Source: Fulvitalea axinellae
GTDB taxonomy: Bacteria > Bacteroidota > Bacteroidia > Cytophagales > Cyclobacteriaceae
Direction: 5' to 3'
Length of the DNA: 64,000 nucleotides
Assembly (NCBI RefSeq): GCF_036492835.1
Contig: NZ_AP025314.1
Span: forward strand, 1,550,001-1,614,000
Shown here one piece after another: positions 36,783 to 45,557 of the stretch. The position numbers and the translations under genes were made by a program. The notes below the pieces were generated by a model. It had not been told where the DNA came from. It did no database searches and saw only the letters and a program-made list of their open reading frames with translations. Each line of letters starts with the position of its first letter. The first letter of the stretch is position 1.

Positions 36783-38655
36783 GAGTTTGGCCGGAATCGT
36801 AGCGGGTTTTGTTCTCCTTTTTGTCGGAGAGGGCGCCGTTGCGCAATTCAGGCAAGTGCCTTTGGGCATTGACAATACTGCCGGGACACAACTGCGGACT
36901 TCCGCGGATGTTGTCCCGTTTCCGTTTTGGGACGATTTCACTTCCGGTAAGGGATTGCCCGATGTCGGATTGTGGGAAAGCGGTAACGTGGTGGTTTCTC
37001 CCGGAATGGGAGTGCGGCCTCTCAGCCGTAAAGTGGCGGTTCTCGATGCGTTGACAAACACCGGAGCTCCTTATTCTTCGGATATAACCCTGTTCGGTGG
37101 ATTGGATACTCTGACATCCAAGCCGATTGATCTCGCCTCTGTTCCCGTAGCGGAACGCGACAAAGTCTTCTTTAATTTTTATTGGGAAGCCGGTGGCGAA
37201 GGCTCTTATCCTGACACTGACGATTCGTTGTCTTTGGAGTTTCTTAAGCCTGGTGGCGAATGGAGCCGTGTATGGTCCGTAAAAGCGGGAAAGCCCGCCG
37301 ACGAGCTAGCCTTCTCAGGTGTTTGGCTAAAGCCTGAGGGTGAATATTACCATGACGCTTTCCGTTTTAGGTTTGTCGCCTACGGCAATATGTCCGGAGC
37401 GTTTGATACTTGGTTGTTGGATTATGTCCGGTTATCCTATTTCAGGGACGGCCCGCACGGGCCGGCTGGCGAAAGCCCTTCGGGAACGCCGATTTTTGAC
37501 CGTACGCTAGTTTCCGGCATGGGGCCTCTTTTCGGAGAATATTACGCCGTCCCGATGGAGCACTACCGGGCGTCACCCGCCGGCTACGCCAGTAAACCGA
37601 CGGCTACGGCCAGAAACCTGAACCACCTAAACGATCAGCCGATGACTTTCAACGTCGAACTTTGGGACGCTCAGCGCCTGGAAGAAGTTTTCGACGTGCT
37701 ACAGCATAAAGGGAACGCTTACGTAAGCGCCGGAAGTACTAAGCAACTGGAAGCGGAGAACACGCTTGACGCAAGTAAGGTAAGTGCCGTGGATTACGAT
37801 TCTTTGCATCTGGAAGGTCGTTTTATCCTTTCTACAGGGGATAAAGAAATGGTTAAAAAGATATTCACTTCACCGGCGGATACGCTTTATTTCGATAATG
37901 TCAATCTCAGGGTAAACGATACCGTGAAGGTTAACTACGGCCTTTCGGACTATTACGCCTACGACGACGGTTCGGCCGAATACGCGGCGGGAATCAGCCA
38001 AGCGGGCGGAGAAGTGGCTACGAAGTTTGTCTTCGGCCAAGCCGACGATATTACCCACGTCCGTATGTATTTCCCGACATTGGGGCGCAGCGTGCCGGGT
38101 ACGCCTTTCCAGCTTAGGATTTACAGGGAGCTATCGGAAGAAGGGCTTTTGCATTCGCAGGATTTTGTGACAGCGTTGCCTAGCGAGGGAAAAGATTTTA
38201 TTGATCTTCGTCTTTACAAGCCTGTTAGGGTTGACGGCGAAGTGTATATCGGCTGGTATCAGAAGACGAGTGAGTTTTTGGCCGTAGGCCTGGACAAAAA
38301 TACGGACAGCGGAAGCAACATCTTCTTTAAAGTGACAAACGAATGGGAGCAGAACGACGAAGTGAAAGGAAGTCTCCTTTTGCGTCCCGTGCTGAAAGAT
38401 CCCGGAGTGGTGACAGGCGTAGACCCAACAAAGGACCTGTTCAGGCTTTCGCCAAATCCTAACGATGGCACTTTTGAGTTGGATGTGGAAGCTGAAAGAG
38501 TCAATGTGTATGACCTTTCCGGCGCAAGCGTTCCGTTCCGTTCCGAATATGTCGGGGATCGGACTCGGGTGTCAGTGGAGTCTGGGCGAGGTGTTTATCT
38601 GATTCGGGTGATGGTAAAAGGAGAAAGTTACGTTCGTAGGTTTTTGATAAAATAG
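36766..38655 (+). CDS. T9SS type A sorting-domain protein
   Basis: 629 residues from ATG 36766, whose start overlaps the PASTA gene by 17 nt, pointing to translational coupling (a GTG two codons upstream is also possible). Signal peptide about 1-26, then jelly-roll-like beta regions with aromatic WxxVWSVKAGKPADE and FRFRFVAYGNMSG segments, and a second beta-rich half. Residues from about 545 (FRLSPNPNDGTFELDVE ... VYDLSG ... GVYLIRV) form the type A C-terminal signal. It is probably a cell-surface protein; no enzyme motif is seen. The ddl-PASTA-T9SS order suggests an envelope role. Confidence 0.85.
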   Translation: MTNSLKSLAGIVAGFVLLFVGEGAVAQFRQVPLGIDNTAGTQLRTSADVVPFPFWDDFTSGKGLPDVGLWESGNVVVSPGMGVRPLSRKVAVLDALTNTGAPYSSDITLFGGLDTLTSKPIDLASVPVAERDKVFFNFYWEAGGEGSYPDTDDSLSLEFLKPGGEWSRVWSVKAGKPADELAFSGVWLKPEGEYYHDAFRFRFVAYGNMSGAFDTWLLDYVRLSYFRDGPHGPAGESPSGTPIFDRTLVSGMGPLFGEYYAVPMEHYRASPAGYASKPTATARNLNHLNDQPMTFNVELWDAQRLEEVFDVLQHKGNAYVSAGSTKQLEAENTLDASKVSAVDYDSLHLEGRFILSTGDKEMVKKIFTSPADTLYFDNVNLRVNDTVKVNYGLSDYYAYDDGSAEYAAGISQAGGEVATKFVFGQADDITHVRMYFPTLGRSVPGTPFQLRIYRELSEEGLLHSQDFVTALPSEGKDFIDLRLYKPVRVDGEVYIGWYQKTSEFLAVGLDKNTDSGSNIFFKVTNEWEQNDEVKGSLLLRPVLKDPGVVTGVDPTKDLFRLSPNPNDGTFELDVEAERVNVYDLSGASVPFRSEYVGDRTRVSVESGRGVYLIRVMVKGESYVRRFLIK

Positions 38656-38726
38656 AGCCTTCGCTTTATGAAAAAGAAATGTCATTCTAGTCGAAACATG
38701 GAGTGATGTTTTCTGAAAAAATCAAG

Positions 38727-38761
38727 AAAAAGCCTTTCGCATCAGTTGCGAAAGGCTTTTT
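38727..38761. terminator. Bidirectional rho-independent terminator
   Basis: Perfect 15-bp stem AAAAAGCCTTTCGCA/TGCGAAAGGCTTTTT with a 5-nt loop, between the T9SS gene and the convergent C1-type peptidase gene. Confidence 0.92.
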
Positions 38762-38783
38762 CTATATGTGCTAAAAACTCTGA

Positions 38784-39917
38784 TTACTTGACGCCAAGTT
38801 TTTTCTTAACGTTCTTTGGAAGCGCGTCTTTGTGAAGAAGAACCGAAATGGACTTGAGTCTCATGTAAGAATCAGACATGTAGATGTTTCCTCCGAAGCC
38901 TAAACCGTTCGATCCCCAAGAGTTTTTCACCTTGAAGTACTTGTTGCCATATTTGTCTTTACCCGTTCCGGTGATGTGCATCAAGTGATCATCGGTGGTT
39001 TGGTAGTTGTCGTAAGCCTCTTGGCGACTTTCCGACGTTACCGAAACCTCACTTACGTTTTCTTTGAAGAAAGCGTCTTTGCCTTTGTATTCGGTAGGGA
39101 CGATTGCCAATCCGTGCTTTGAAGAGAAGCCTTTTTCCGAAACGTCAGCGTCGAGAGACAGCGTGTAGCCGTTTTTCAATGCGTGATCGATCACTTCCAT
39201 GTATTCGTCGAGCGGAAGGTTATAAAACATACCGTCCGAGAAGTTGTCAGGAACCTGTAGGATAAACTGGCTGTAGTAAGGCTGGTGGGTAAACGATGTA
39301 ACGGTGATATAGTCGTCAGGGTTCATGCCCAGCATATCGGCGAAGCTTTTGGGCGTGTACATTTTCCCTTCGTATTCGAAGGTCTCGGGAGCTGATCCCA
39401 TGTACACGTCAAGCACTGCGTTATAAGCTTCCTTCCATTTCTTCGAGAGAGTTCTGCCTTTGTTCTCAACCACACCTTGGAGTATCTTCTTCAAGATGTT
39501 CGACATCTCGGCGTGATTGTAACGGTTGTCGAATTTCAACCCGGTGTACACGCTTTCCGGCACCATGCCGTATTCCCTTACGGAATTGATCACGTCGTGC
39601 GCCAGGCTTCCCTCGCCGAATTGCGCTTTACCGTGGTTGCGGACGTATACCTCTGCTTTTTTCGGGTAAACGTTGCGCACGTTGTACATTTCCGAAATAT
39701 TGTGCGCCCCTTTTCCCATACGGATGAGTTCGCTTTCGATAAACGAAGTGGTAGCGAAGCTCCAGCAAGTGCCCGTACGGTCTTGGCTCTTGACCTCGGT
39801 GGCGTCTATATCGATGACGGGTTTGATACTTCTCGGGTTTTTGTCGTTCTGCGCCTTTCCTTCGAAAGCCGCCAGCGTCATAATGCCCAGAAATGCGGTT
39901 TTGAAAAATTTATTCAT
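38784..39917 (-). CDS. Secreted C1B-like cysteine peptidase (aminopeptidase C / bleomycin hydrolase type)
   Basis: 377 residues with a signal peptide (about 1-22, ending GKAQ). Papain-fold catalytic residues: Cys51 in QDRTGTCWSFATTS, His in TTDDHLMHITGTG and Asn in VKNSWGSNGLG. The order and spacing resemble the bleomycin hydrolase family (C1B), but the protein is shorter than the 440-450-residue enzymes and has a signal peptide, as do many Bacteroidota homologues. It probably trims peptides in the periplasm, which fits with the S46 peptidase in the same region. Confidence 0.9.
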   Translation of the reverse strand: MNKFFKTAFLGIMTLAAFEGKAQNDKNPRSIKPVIDIDATEVKSQDRTGTCWSFATTSFIESELIRMGKGAHNISEMYNVRNVYPKKAEVYVRNHGKAQFGEGSLAHDVINSVREYGMVPESVYTGLKFDNRYNHAEMSNILKKILQGVVENKGRTLSKKWKEAYNAVLDVYMGSAPETFEYEGKMYTPKSFADMLGMNPDDYITVTSFTHQPYYSQFILQVPDNFSDGMFYNLPLDEYMEVIDHALKNGYTLSLDADVSEKGFSSKHGLAIVPTEYKGKDAFFKENVSEVSVTSESRQEAYDNYQTTDDHLMHITGTGKDKYGNKYFKVKNSWGSNGLGFGGNIYMSDSYMRLKSISVLLHKDALPKNVKKKLGVK

Positions 39918-40509
39918 GTTAACGCGGTAAAGGGTAAGCCGGCGTGCCTGTGTGAAAGGTCCCCTTCCGAAATATGGGAAGACGTATGCCGGAGTGTTTT
40001 AAAACGTAATGAATATAAAGAAATTATCGCTTTGAGGAAAACAAATGGCCCTCTTGGGATAATACAGCGGACGAAAAGGTTAAGAAAACACCGGGCTTTG
40101 GAGGCGGGATCTTATTTTGGGAATGGAATTGATTCCTTTTTTTATTGTTGATGCCCTTTGTGTTTTTGTCCCTGGATAAGGGACAAGCAGTGCGGGACCC
40201 TTTGGCGAATAGAATCGAGAACCTGTAGCGTTTGCTGAAATAATTCGAGAAAGAAAAAGAGAGGAGCCGTCTGTGGACTTATAACGACGTGGTGTCAAAT
40301 ACAAAAGCCCATGGGCTCTTAGTCAAAAGGCCATGGGCTTTTACCCAATAGGCCATGGCCTTTTGAAAGTAAGGACGTCTCGTAATTGAAAACAGGACGG
40401 GAGGTATATGCGAAAAGCGCTGACGCAATAAGAATAACGATAAGTTCCGGAAAGCAAAAAGGCCAACGGGTTTCATTTTTTGAATCGAAGAAAGAAAATA
40501 GCCAATGGG
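39918..40509. other. Intergenic region (592 nt) with a 22-bp-period palindrome array
   Basis: No convincing gene on either strand. It contains three CCATGG-centred repeat units (about 40303-40368, listed separately) and related single copies of GCCAATGGGC near the nuclease gene stop. It should carry the promoter of the minus-strand peptidase gene, but no clear consensus was found. Confidence 0.5.
40303..40368. repeat. Three-unit 22-bp tandem repeat with palindromic CCATGG core
   Basis: CCATGG occurs at 40309, 40331 and 40353, exactly 22 bp apart. Units read AAAAGCCCATGGGCTCTTAG, AAAAGGCCATGGGCTTTTAC and AATAGGCCATGGCCTTTTGA at their starts; each is near-palindromic around the core. The period equals that of the larger array at 60571-60831. 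Confidence 0.8.
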
Positions 40510-41349
40510 CTATAAGGCCAAAAGCTCTTCCACCTCCGATAGTACGGAATTCTTCCGATACGTGGGGAGATTCAGCGTGTCCAGTGTTTCGGGGTCGGTA
40601 TAAACCTGCCGGCACAGTACGATTTCGCTTTTTTGCAACAAGTGGGTTTTCTCCTGTTTGGTAAGGGTGGTAAGGCAAGTCAGCGGATAAAGCCCCGACA
40701 GATCTATTCGTTCCCTTAAGTTGCCGATTTGCGGATAGTCCCAAGCCAGAAGGCGCATGCCCTCGCATTTGGCGTATTTGATGGCGTCTTCGGTGAAACG
40801 GGTGTTTGTGGCTATCCAGGCTTTATGTTCCTTGTTTTTCCAATCCTCCCGCTTCAGCCATTCGTGGCGTACGTCACGGAATCTGGAATGGACATAAAGC
40901 GGTACTTTTACGTCAGTCTTGTAACCTTGGCGGTTCCGGTACTTACACTCGACCATGATCACTTCTTTGTCGTTTTCCGCAAGTACGTCTATTTCGTGTC
41001 GGACACACTTGCCCGGCATCATTGGATTCATTTGGATATTGTACCCTTGAAAGCTAAGTATTTCCCCTATATATCGTTCGAACGGAAAACCCGAGGGCCC
41101 CAATTGCATAATGGCCCGTTTGAGTTTGTATTTGGCCGCGATGGGGCGGGAATAGCGTTTGAGCTCGCGGTAGGCTTCTTTATATATTTTTGCGGTGGAG
41201 CCCAGTTGAGGCAATTCCTCGACAATGTTTTTTATGATATTGGCCACCATACTTTCGTTGGCGCCAGCCCGCAGAAGTGAATGCTCGAGCTTCTCCGTAG
41301 AAAATTCAACGGTTTCTCCGTTGGATTTGAGGATAGGGATTTGGCTCAT
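40510..41349 (-). CDS. ATP-cone / Mrr-like restriction-fold nuclease
   Basis: 279 residues. Residues 1-80 (ILKSNGETVEFSTEKLEHSL ... KYKLKRAIMQLGPSGFPFE) are an ATP-cone, a nucleotide-sensing domain known from NrdR and ribonucleotide reductase. Residues about 88-215 are a PD-(D/E)xK fold with D121 (HEIDVLAENDKE) and E134-C-K136 (IMVECKYRN), as in Mrr-type endonucleases. The tail (about 225-279) has no known match. Known as a stand-alone Bacteroidota family; the ATP-cone suggests nucleotide-controlled DNA cleavage. No methylase is near, so it is not part of a classical restriction system. Confidence 0.85.
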   Translation of the reverse strand: MSQIPILKSNGETVEFSTEKLEHSLLRAGANESMVANIIKNIVEELPQLGSTAKIYKEAYRELKRYSRPIAAKYKLKRAIMQLGPSGFPFERYIGEILSFQGYNIQMNPMMPGKCVRHEIDVLAENDKEVIMVECKYRNRQGYKTDVKVPLYVHSRFRDVRHEWLKREDWKNKEHKAWIATNTRFTEDAIKYAKCEGMRLLAWDYPQIGNLRERIDLSGLYPLTCLTTLTKQEKTHLLQKSEIVLCRQVYTDPETLDTLNLPTYRKNSVLSEVEELLAL

Positions 41350-41394
41350 ATTGATGAGGTTAGACGAAAAAGGATGTAAGTGTAAGGAAAAAAA

Positions 41395-41419
41395 AACGCT
41401 CCCGGAAGCCGGGAGCGTT
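41395..41419 (-). terminator. Rho-independent terminator of sdhCAB
   Basis: Stem CGCTCCCGG/CCGGGAGCG with loop AAG; on the minus strand it is followed by a long T run, 20 nt after the sdhB stop. Confidence 0.92.
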
Positions 41420-41439
41420 GTTTATATAATTCGAAAGGA

Positions 41440-42189
41440 TTAGTCATTCGAGCAGAAAGCCGCGCTCAAGTACTCGCGGTTCATGCGGGCGATATTCGCA
41501 AGGCTGATGCCTTTTGGGCATTCCGCTTCGCAAGCGCCGGTGTTGGTGCATGCTCCGAAGCCTTCGTCTTCCATCTGGCCAACCATGGCCTTCACACGGC
41601 GAGAAGCCTCAACTTTACCTTGTGGCAAAACAGCCATTTGAGATACTTTCGCAGAAACGAAAAGCATAGCGGAAGCATTCTTACAAGCGGCAACACAAGC
41701 TCCGCAACCGATACAGGCGGCGGCGTCCATTGCCAAGTCAGCGGCCTCTTTCGGAATAGGAATAGCGTTGGCATCAGGAATACCACCTGTGTTTACGCTA
41801 ACGTATCCGCCCGCTTGGATGATGCGGTCGAAAGAGCTACGGTCTACCATCAAGTCTTTGATTACCGGGAAAGCCGAAGCTCTCCATGGCTCGATAGTGA
41901 TGGTGTCGCCGTCTTTGAAGCTACGCATGTGGAGCTGGCAAACGGTAATCTCTTCTTCCGGTCCGTGCGGACGGCCGTTGATAAAGAGCGAGCAGGTACC
42001 GCAGATACCTTCGCGACAGTCGTTGTCGAAGTGAACGGGATCTTCGCCTTTGGCGGAAAGTTCGTCGTTCAAGATGTCAAGCATTTCGAGGAAAGAAGAT
42101 CCGTCAGAGATGCCTTTGACTTTATATTCTTTGAAACCGCCTTGGCTGTTTCTGTCTTTTTGACGCCAGATTCTGAGCGTAAAGTCCAT
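41440..42189 (-). CDS. sdhB: Succinate dehydrogenase / fumarate reductase iron-sulfur subunit
   Basis: 249 residues. The 2Fe-2S motif is [16 protein letters not shown] with a distal Cys in VCQLHM (about 58-85); the second ferredoxin domain has [16 protein letters not shown] and [12 protein letters not shown] for the 4Fe-4S and 3Fe-4S clusters. It passes electrons between the FAD of SdhA and the quinone site of SdhC. It is the last gene of the operon, 62 nt after sdhA, followed by a strong terminator. Confidence 0.96.
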   Translation of the reverse strand: MDFTLRIWRQKDRNSQGGFKEYKVKGISDGSSFLEMLDILNDELSAKGEDPVHFDNDCREGICGTCSLFINGRPHGPEEEITVCQLHMRSFKDGDTITIEPWRASAFPVIKDLMVDRSSFDRIIQAGGYVSVNTGGIPDANAIPIPKEAADLAMDAAACIGCGACVAACKNASAMLFVSAKVSQMAVLPQGKVEASRRVKAMVGQMEDEGFGACTNTGACEAECPKGISLANIARMNREYLSAAFCSND

Positions 42190-42251
42190 TGCAGTAAGAT
42201 TTAGTCGTTTATAAATGGGAGCGGACGCGTGCGCCCGCCCGGCTCAGTCAA

Positions 42252-44180
42252 TTATTTGTAGCTACGCTGTGTAAGCTTCACGTTTTCGAAGATCAATTCC
42301 TCTTTGTGGAGTACAGGATCTTGTCCTTCCTGATATTCCCAAGCCGATACGAATGTGAAGTTCTCGTCGTCACGTTTCGCTTCATTCTCTTCGGTTTGGT
42401 GCTCTTCGCGGAAGTGACCGCCACATGATTCTTCACGAACCAATGCGTCGCGAACCATCAGCTCGCCGAGTTCCATGAAGTCGGCTACGCGCAGGGCGTT
42501 CTCCAAAGTCATGTTCAACTCTTCGTTAACGCCGAGTACTTTCACGTCTTTCCAGAATTCCGCACGGAGCTCCTTGATCTCTTCAATAGCACTTGTGAGG
42601 CCTTCTTTGTTACGGGCCATACCGCATTTCTCCCACATAATCTTGCCGAGGCGCTTGTGGAATTCGTTTACAGTAGTGTTTCCGTTGATAGAAAGAAGTT
42701 TCTCGATGCGTCCTTTAACGTCAGCTTCGGCTTTCTGGAATTCCGGATGGTCAACGTCGATTTTCTTGTAAGGCTGTCCTGCCAAGTAGTCGCCGACTGT
42801 GTAAGGAATTACGAAATAACCGTCGGCCAGACCCTGCATCAAAGCCGAAGCTCCGAGGCGGTTAGCGCCGTGGTCAGAGAAGTTACACTCTCCGATGGCG
42901 TAGAGGCCAGGTACGTTAGTCATCAAGTTGTAATCAACCCAAAGTCCGCCCATAGTGTAGTGAACGGCCGGGTAGATCATCATCGGCGTCTTGTATGGGT
43001 TGTCGGCCGTGATTTTTTCGTACATCTGGAAGAGGTTTCCGTATTTGGCGCGGATCACGTCTTCTCCGTTGCGGTTGATGGCGTCGGCGAAATCGAGGAA
43101 TACGGCCAGTCCGGTACCTACGCCGCGACCTTCGTCACATACCTTCTTGGCGTTACGAGAGGCAACGTCACGAGGTACGAGGTTACCGAATGACGGGTAG
43201 ATTCTCTCCAAGTAGTAATCGCGATCCTCTTCCTTAACGTCAGAAGGCCTTACTTCGCCCTTGCGGACTTTCTCAGCCATCTCAACTGTCTTAGGAACCC
43301 AAACGCGACCGTCGTTACGCAACGACTCAGACATCAGCGTAAGCTTAGACTGCTGGTCGCCGTGTACAGGGATACAAGTCGGGTGGATCTGCGTATAGCA
43401 AGGGTTGGCGAACAGTGCGCCTTTCTTGTGAGCTCTCCAAAGAGCCGATCCGTTACAGCCCATGGCGTTGGTCGAGAGGAAGAATACGTTTCCGTATCCG
43501 CCAGTGGCCAATACCGTGGCGTGGGCGCTGTGCGACTCCACTTTGCCGTTAACCATGTTACGCGAGATAATACCGCGGGCAACACCGTCAACTTTAACCA
43601 ACTCTACCATTTCGGTACGTGGGAAGAGCTGTACTTTACCTTTCTGCACTTGGCGAGAGAGGGCGCTGTAAGCTCCGAGCAACAACTGCTGACCCGTTTG
43701 GCCACGGGCGTAGAACGTACGGGATACCTGAGCTCCACCGAACGAACGGTTATCGAGCAATCCGCCGTAATCGCGGGCGAAAGGAACGCCTTGGGCTACG
43801 CACTGGTCGATGATGCTGTTAGAAACCTCGGCCAGACGGTAAACGTTGGCTTCGCGGGCGCGGTAGTCACCGCCTTTGATTGTATCGTAGAACAGACGGA
43901 AGATTGAGTCGCCGTCGTTAGGATAATTCTTGGCTGCGTTGATACCGCCCTGCGCCGCGATTGAGTGCGCGCGACGGGCGGAATCTTGGTAAAAGAACGC
44001 TTTTACGTTGTATCCCAGCTCGCCGAAAGAGGCGGCCGCCGATGCTCCGGCCAAACCGGTACCCACAACGATGATGTCGTATTTACGCTTGTTGGCGGGG
44101 TTTACCAGTTTGAGATTGAATTTATGCTTGCTCCACTTTCCGGCTAATGGGCCTTCAGGAATTTTCGCGTCTAATTTCAT
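42252..44180 (-). CDS. sdhA: Succinate dehydrogenase / fumarate reductase flavoprotein subunit
   Basis: 642 residues from ATG 44180 ([19 protein letters not shown]); the upstream 13 codons lie in the sdhC overlap and are unlikely. FAD-binding [21 protein letters not shown], the covalent-FAD His in [14 protein letters not shown], and active-site residues in the [21 protein letters not shown] block are present. It oxidises succinate (or reduces fumarate) at the cytoplasmic face. The length and the N-terminal extension match the Bacillus/Bacteroides SdhA group that works with menaquinone. Confidence 0.96.
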   Translation of the reverse strand: MKLDAKIPEGPLAGKWSKHKFNLKLVNPANKRKYDIIVVGTGLAGASAAASFGELGYNVKAFFYQDSARRAHSIAAQGGINAAKNYPNDGDSIFRLFYDTIKGGDYRAREANVYRLAEVSNSIIDQCVAQGVPFARDYGGLLDNRSFGGAQVSRTFYARGQTGQQLLLGAYSALSRQVQKGKVQLFPRTEMVELVKVDGVARGIISRNMVNGKVESHSAHATVLATGGYGNVFFLSTNAMGCNGSALWRAHKKGALFANPCYTQIHPTCIPVHGDQQSKLTLMSESLRNDGRVWVPKTVEMAEKVRKGEVRPSDVKEEDRDYYLERIYPSFGNLVPRDVASRNAKKVCDEGRGVGTGLAVFLDFADAINRNGEDVIRAKYGNLFQMYEKITADNPYKTPMMIYPAVHYTMGGLWVDYNLMTNVPGLYAIGECNFSDHGANRLGASALMQGLADGYFVIPYTVGDYLAGQPYKKIDVDHPEFQKAEADVKGRIEKLLSINGNTTVNEFHKRLGKIMWEKCGMARNKEGLTSAIEEIKELRAEFWKDVKVLGVNEELNMTLENALRVADFMELGELMVRDALVREESCGGHFREEHQTEENEAKRDDENFTFVSAWEYQEGQDPVLHKEELIFENVKLTQRSYK

Positions 44181-44202
44181 TTCGTATCGGTTTGAATACG
44201 GA

Positions 44203-44889
44203 TTACAGGTTCTGTACAAAAATGATGATCGGCAAGATTGCGAAGCCGAAAGCCATTACGATCGAGTAAACTTTACCGATGGTTTTGATGGCCGGGGTAT
44301 ACTTTGAGTGGTTGATGCCCAAAGACTGGAACGCGCTCTGGAAGCCGTGGTTGAGGTGATAGCCAAGAGCTATCATCGAAACAACATAAATGGCTACGAT
44401 CCACCATTCCTTGAAGGCCTCGATCACCATAGTGTAAAGGTCCTTGTATTCCACGCCTTCGTAGCTGACCATAGGGGTCACGCCAAACTTCATGTGGTAC
44501 CAGAAGTTCTGCAAGTGGATGACAACGAAAATCAGGATTATCGATCCCAAAATTCCCATGTTACGGGAATTCCAAGGGCTGTTGGCTCCCGCATCGGACA
44601 CTTTATAAGCTACCGGTCCTCTGGCTTTCTTGTTTTGCGAGGTCAAGAAAATTGACACAATCACGTGAAGAAGAATACTGCCGTAAAGAAGGAAAGAAGT
44701 AGTCTTGATCAACGGGTTCGACGTCATGAACTTTGTATACGTGTTGAACGCCATACCGCCGTCGTTTTTCAGCAATTGGAGGTTGCCCACCAAGTGAACC
44801 ACGAGGAACGTGATCAGGAAGAGGCCCGTGAGGGACATCCAGATCTTCCGTCCGATCGTCACCGAGAATTTTTGTTTAACCCTACTCAT
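44203..44889 (-). CDS. sdhC: Succinate dehydrogenase cytochrome b558 subunit
   Basis: 228 residues with five membrane helices, the Bacillus/Bacteroidota type in which a single subunit carries two haems b, with no Sdh[28 protein letters not shown] starts helix 1 with a likely haem His (V-H-L); further His residues lie in [20 protein letters not shown] and [12 protein letters not shown]. It is the first gene of sdhCAB, 22 nt before the sdhA start, behind a good promoter match. Confidence 0.94.
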   Translation of the reverse strand: MSRVKQKFSVTIGRKIWMSLTGLFLITFLVVHLVGNLQLLKNDGGMAFNTYTKFMTSNPLIKTTSFLLYGSILLHVIVSIFLTSQNKKARGPVAYKVSDAGANSPWNSRNMGILGSIILIFVVIHLQNFWYHMKFGVTPMVSYEGVEYKDLYTMVIEAFKEWWIVAIYVVSMIALGYHLNHGFQSAFQSLGINHSKYTPAIKTIGKVYSIVMAFGFAILPIIIFVQNL

Positions 44890-44935
44890 GTTACGAATTT
44901 GTAATGATTAAATGCGTTTAATCCAAATGTTAACC

Positions 44936-44966
44936 CAAATCTAAAGCTAGGAGCGAAGGGAAACAA
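44936..44966 (-). promoter_or_regulatory. Bacteroidota-type promoter for sdhCAB
   Basis: Read on the minus strand: TTG (44966-44964), 20 nt, then TAGATTTG (44943-44936), matching TTTG-N19/20-TAnnTTTG. It would start transcription about 40 nt before sdhC. Confidence 0.55.
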
Positions 44967-45500
44967 TGAGAGGCATCATACAAAACGCAATTTTGAATCT
45001 TTCTAAATTAATTTGCATTAAAGCAAAATGTCCGCTATTGATGCCTTGTCGTTAATCTGTTTTTTTCGCTTCGGTTCAGTGTAGTTTGGTTGTGGATATA
45101 GTGTTTTTTTTAGCTGGCTGTTTTTTGCGCATTCTGGATTAGGGCATAGAATATCATTCCGGAATGTGTGGCGAAGAAAAAGTTTTCTCTTAAAACATGT
45201 TCGTTTTTATGAAATTTTTAAAGGATATGCGTTGGTTGGTTTTCTGAGGTTGATCATTTTTTTCTCTTTGTTAAGTCAAGTGAGAAAAGAGAATGAATAT
45301 TTTCAATAATAGTAATATTTTAATTCGGTCATTTGTGAGGAAATGGTTGGGGATGGCGCCTGTTCGGTGGTTTTTTGGAAAATCAAAAGCCTTTATAAGT
45401 CCAAATTCAGCGAAAAAGGAAAAGCTAGGCCAAATCTTCGGTTTTAATCAAGGGAAATAGGTTGAGGTCTGTCATGAAAACAAAAGGTGAGCTGATAAAA

Positions 45501-45532
45501 AAAGCCCGAACCATATTCTGGTCCGGGCTTTC
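45501..45532 (-). terminator. Rho-independent terminator of rnr
   Basis: Stem AAAGCCCG-A-ACCA / TGGT-C-CGGGCTTT (one mismatch) with a 5-nt loop; a T run follows on the minus strand, 25 nt after the rnr stop. Confidence 0.88.
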
Positions 45533-45557
45533 TGTCTAGAGAAAAAGGAGGGATATT

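Larger units (their letters stand above)
44890..45557. other. Intergenic region upstream of sdhC (668 nt)
   Basis: Holds the sdh promoter (44936-44966) and the rnr terminator (45501-45532). The middle, about 44970-45490, is AT-rich with no supported gene, RNA or repeat. Confidence 0.5.

Noticed and set aside
35970..37061. Minus-strand frame of 363 codons across the PASTA and T9SS genes
   Set aside because: Overlaps two clear genes and reads as random sequence; a shadow of codon bias.
40319..40768. Minus-strand frame running through the CCATGG array into the nuclease gene
   Set aside because: Out of frame with the nuclease and explained by chance; the array itself is better viewed as DNA repeats.
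44970..45490. Small RNA or tRNA in the long gap upstream of sdhC
   Set aside because: No cloverleaf, no T-loop sequence and no compact GC-rich fold was found by eye.
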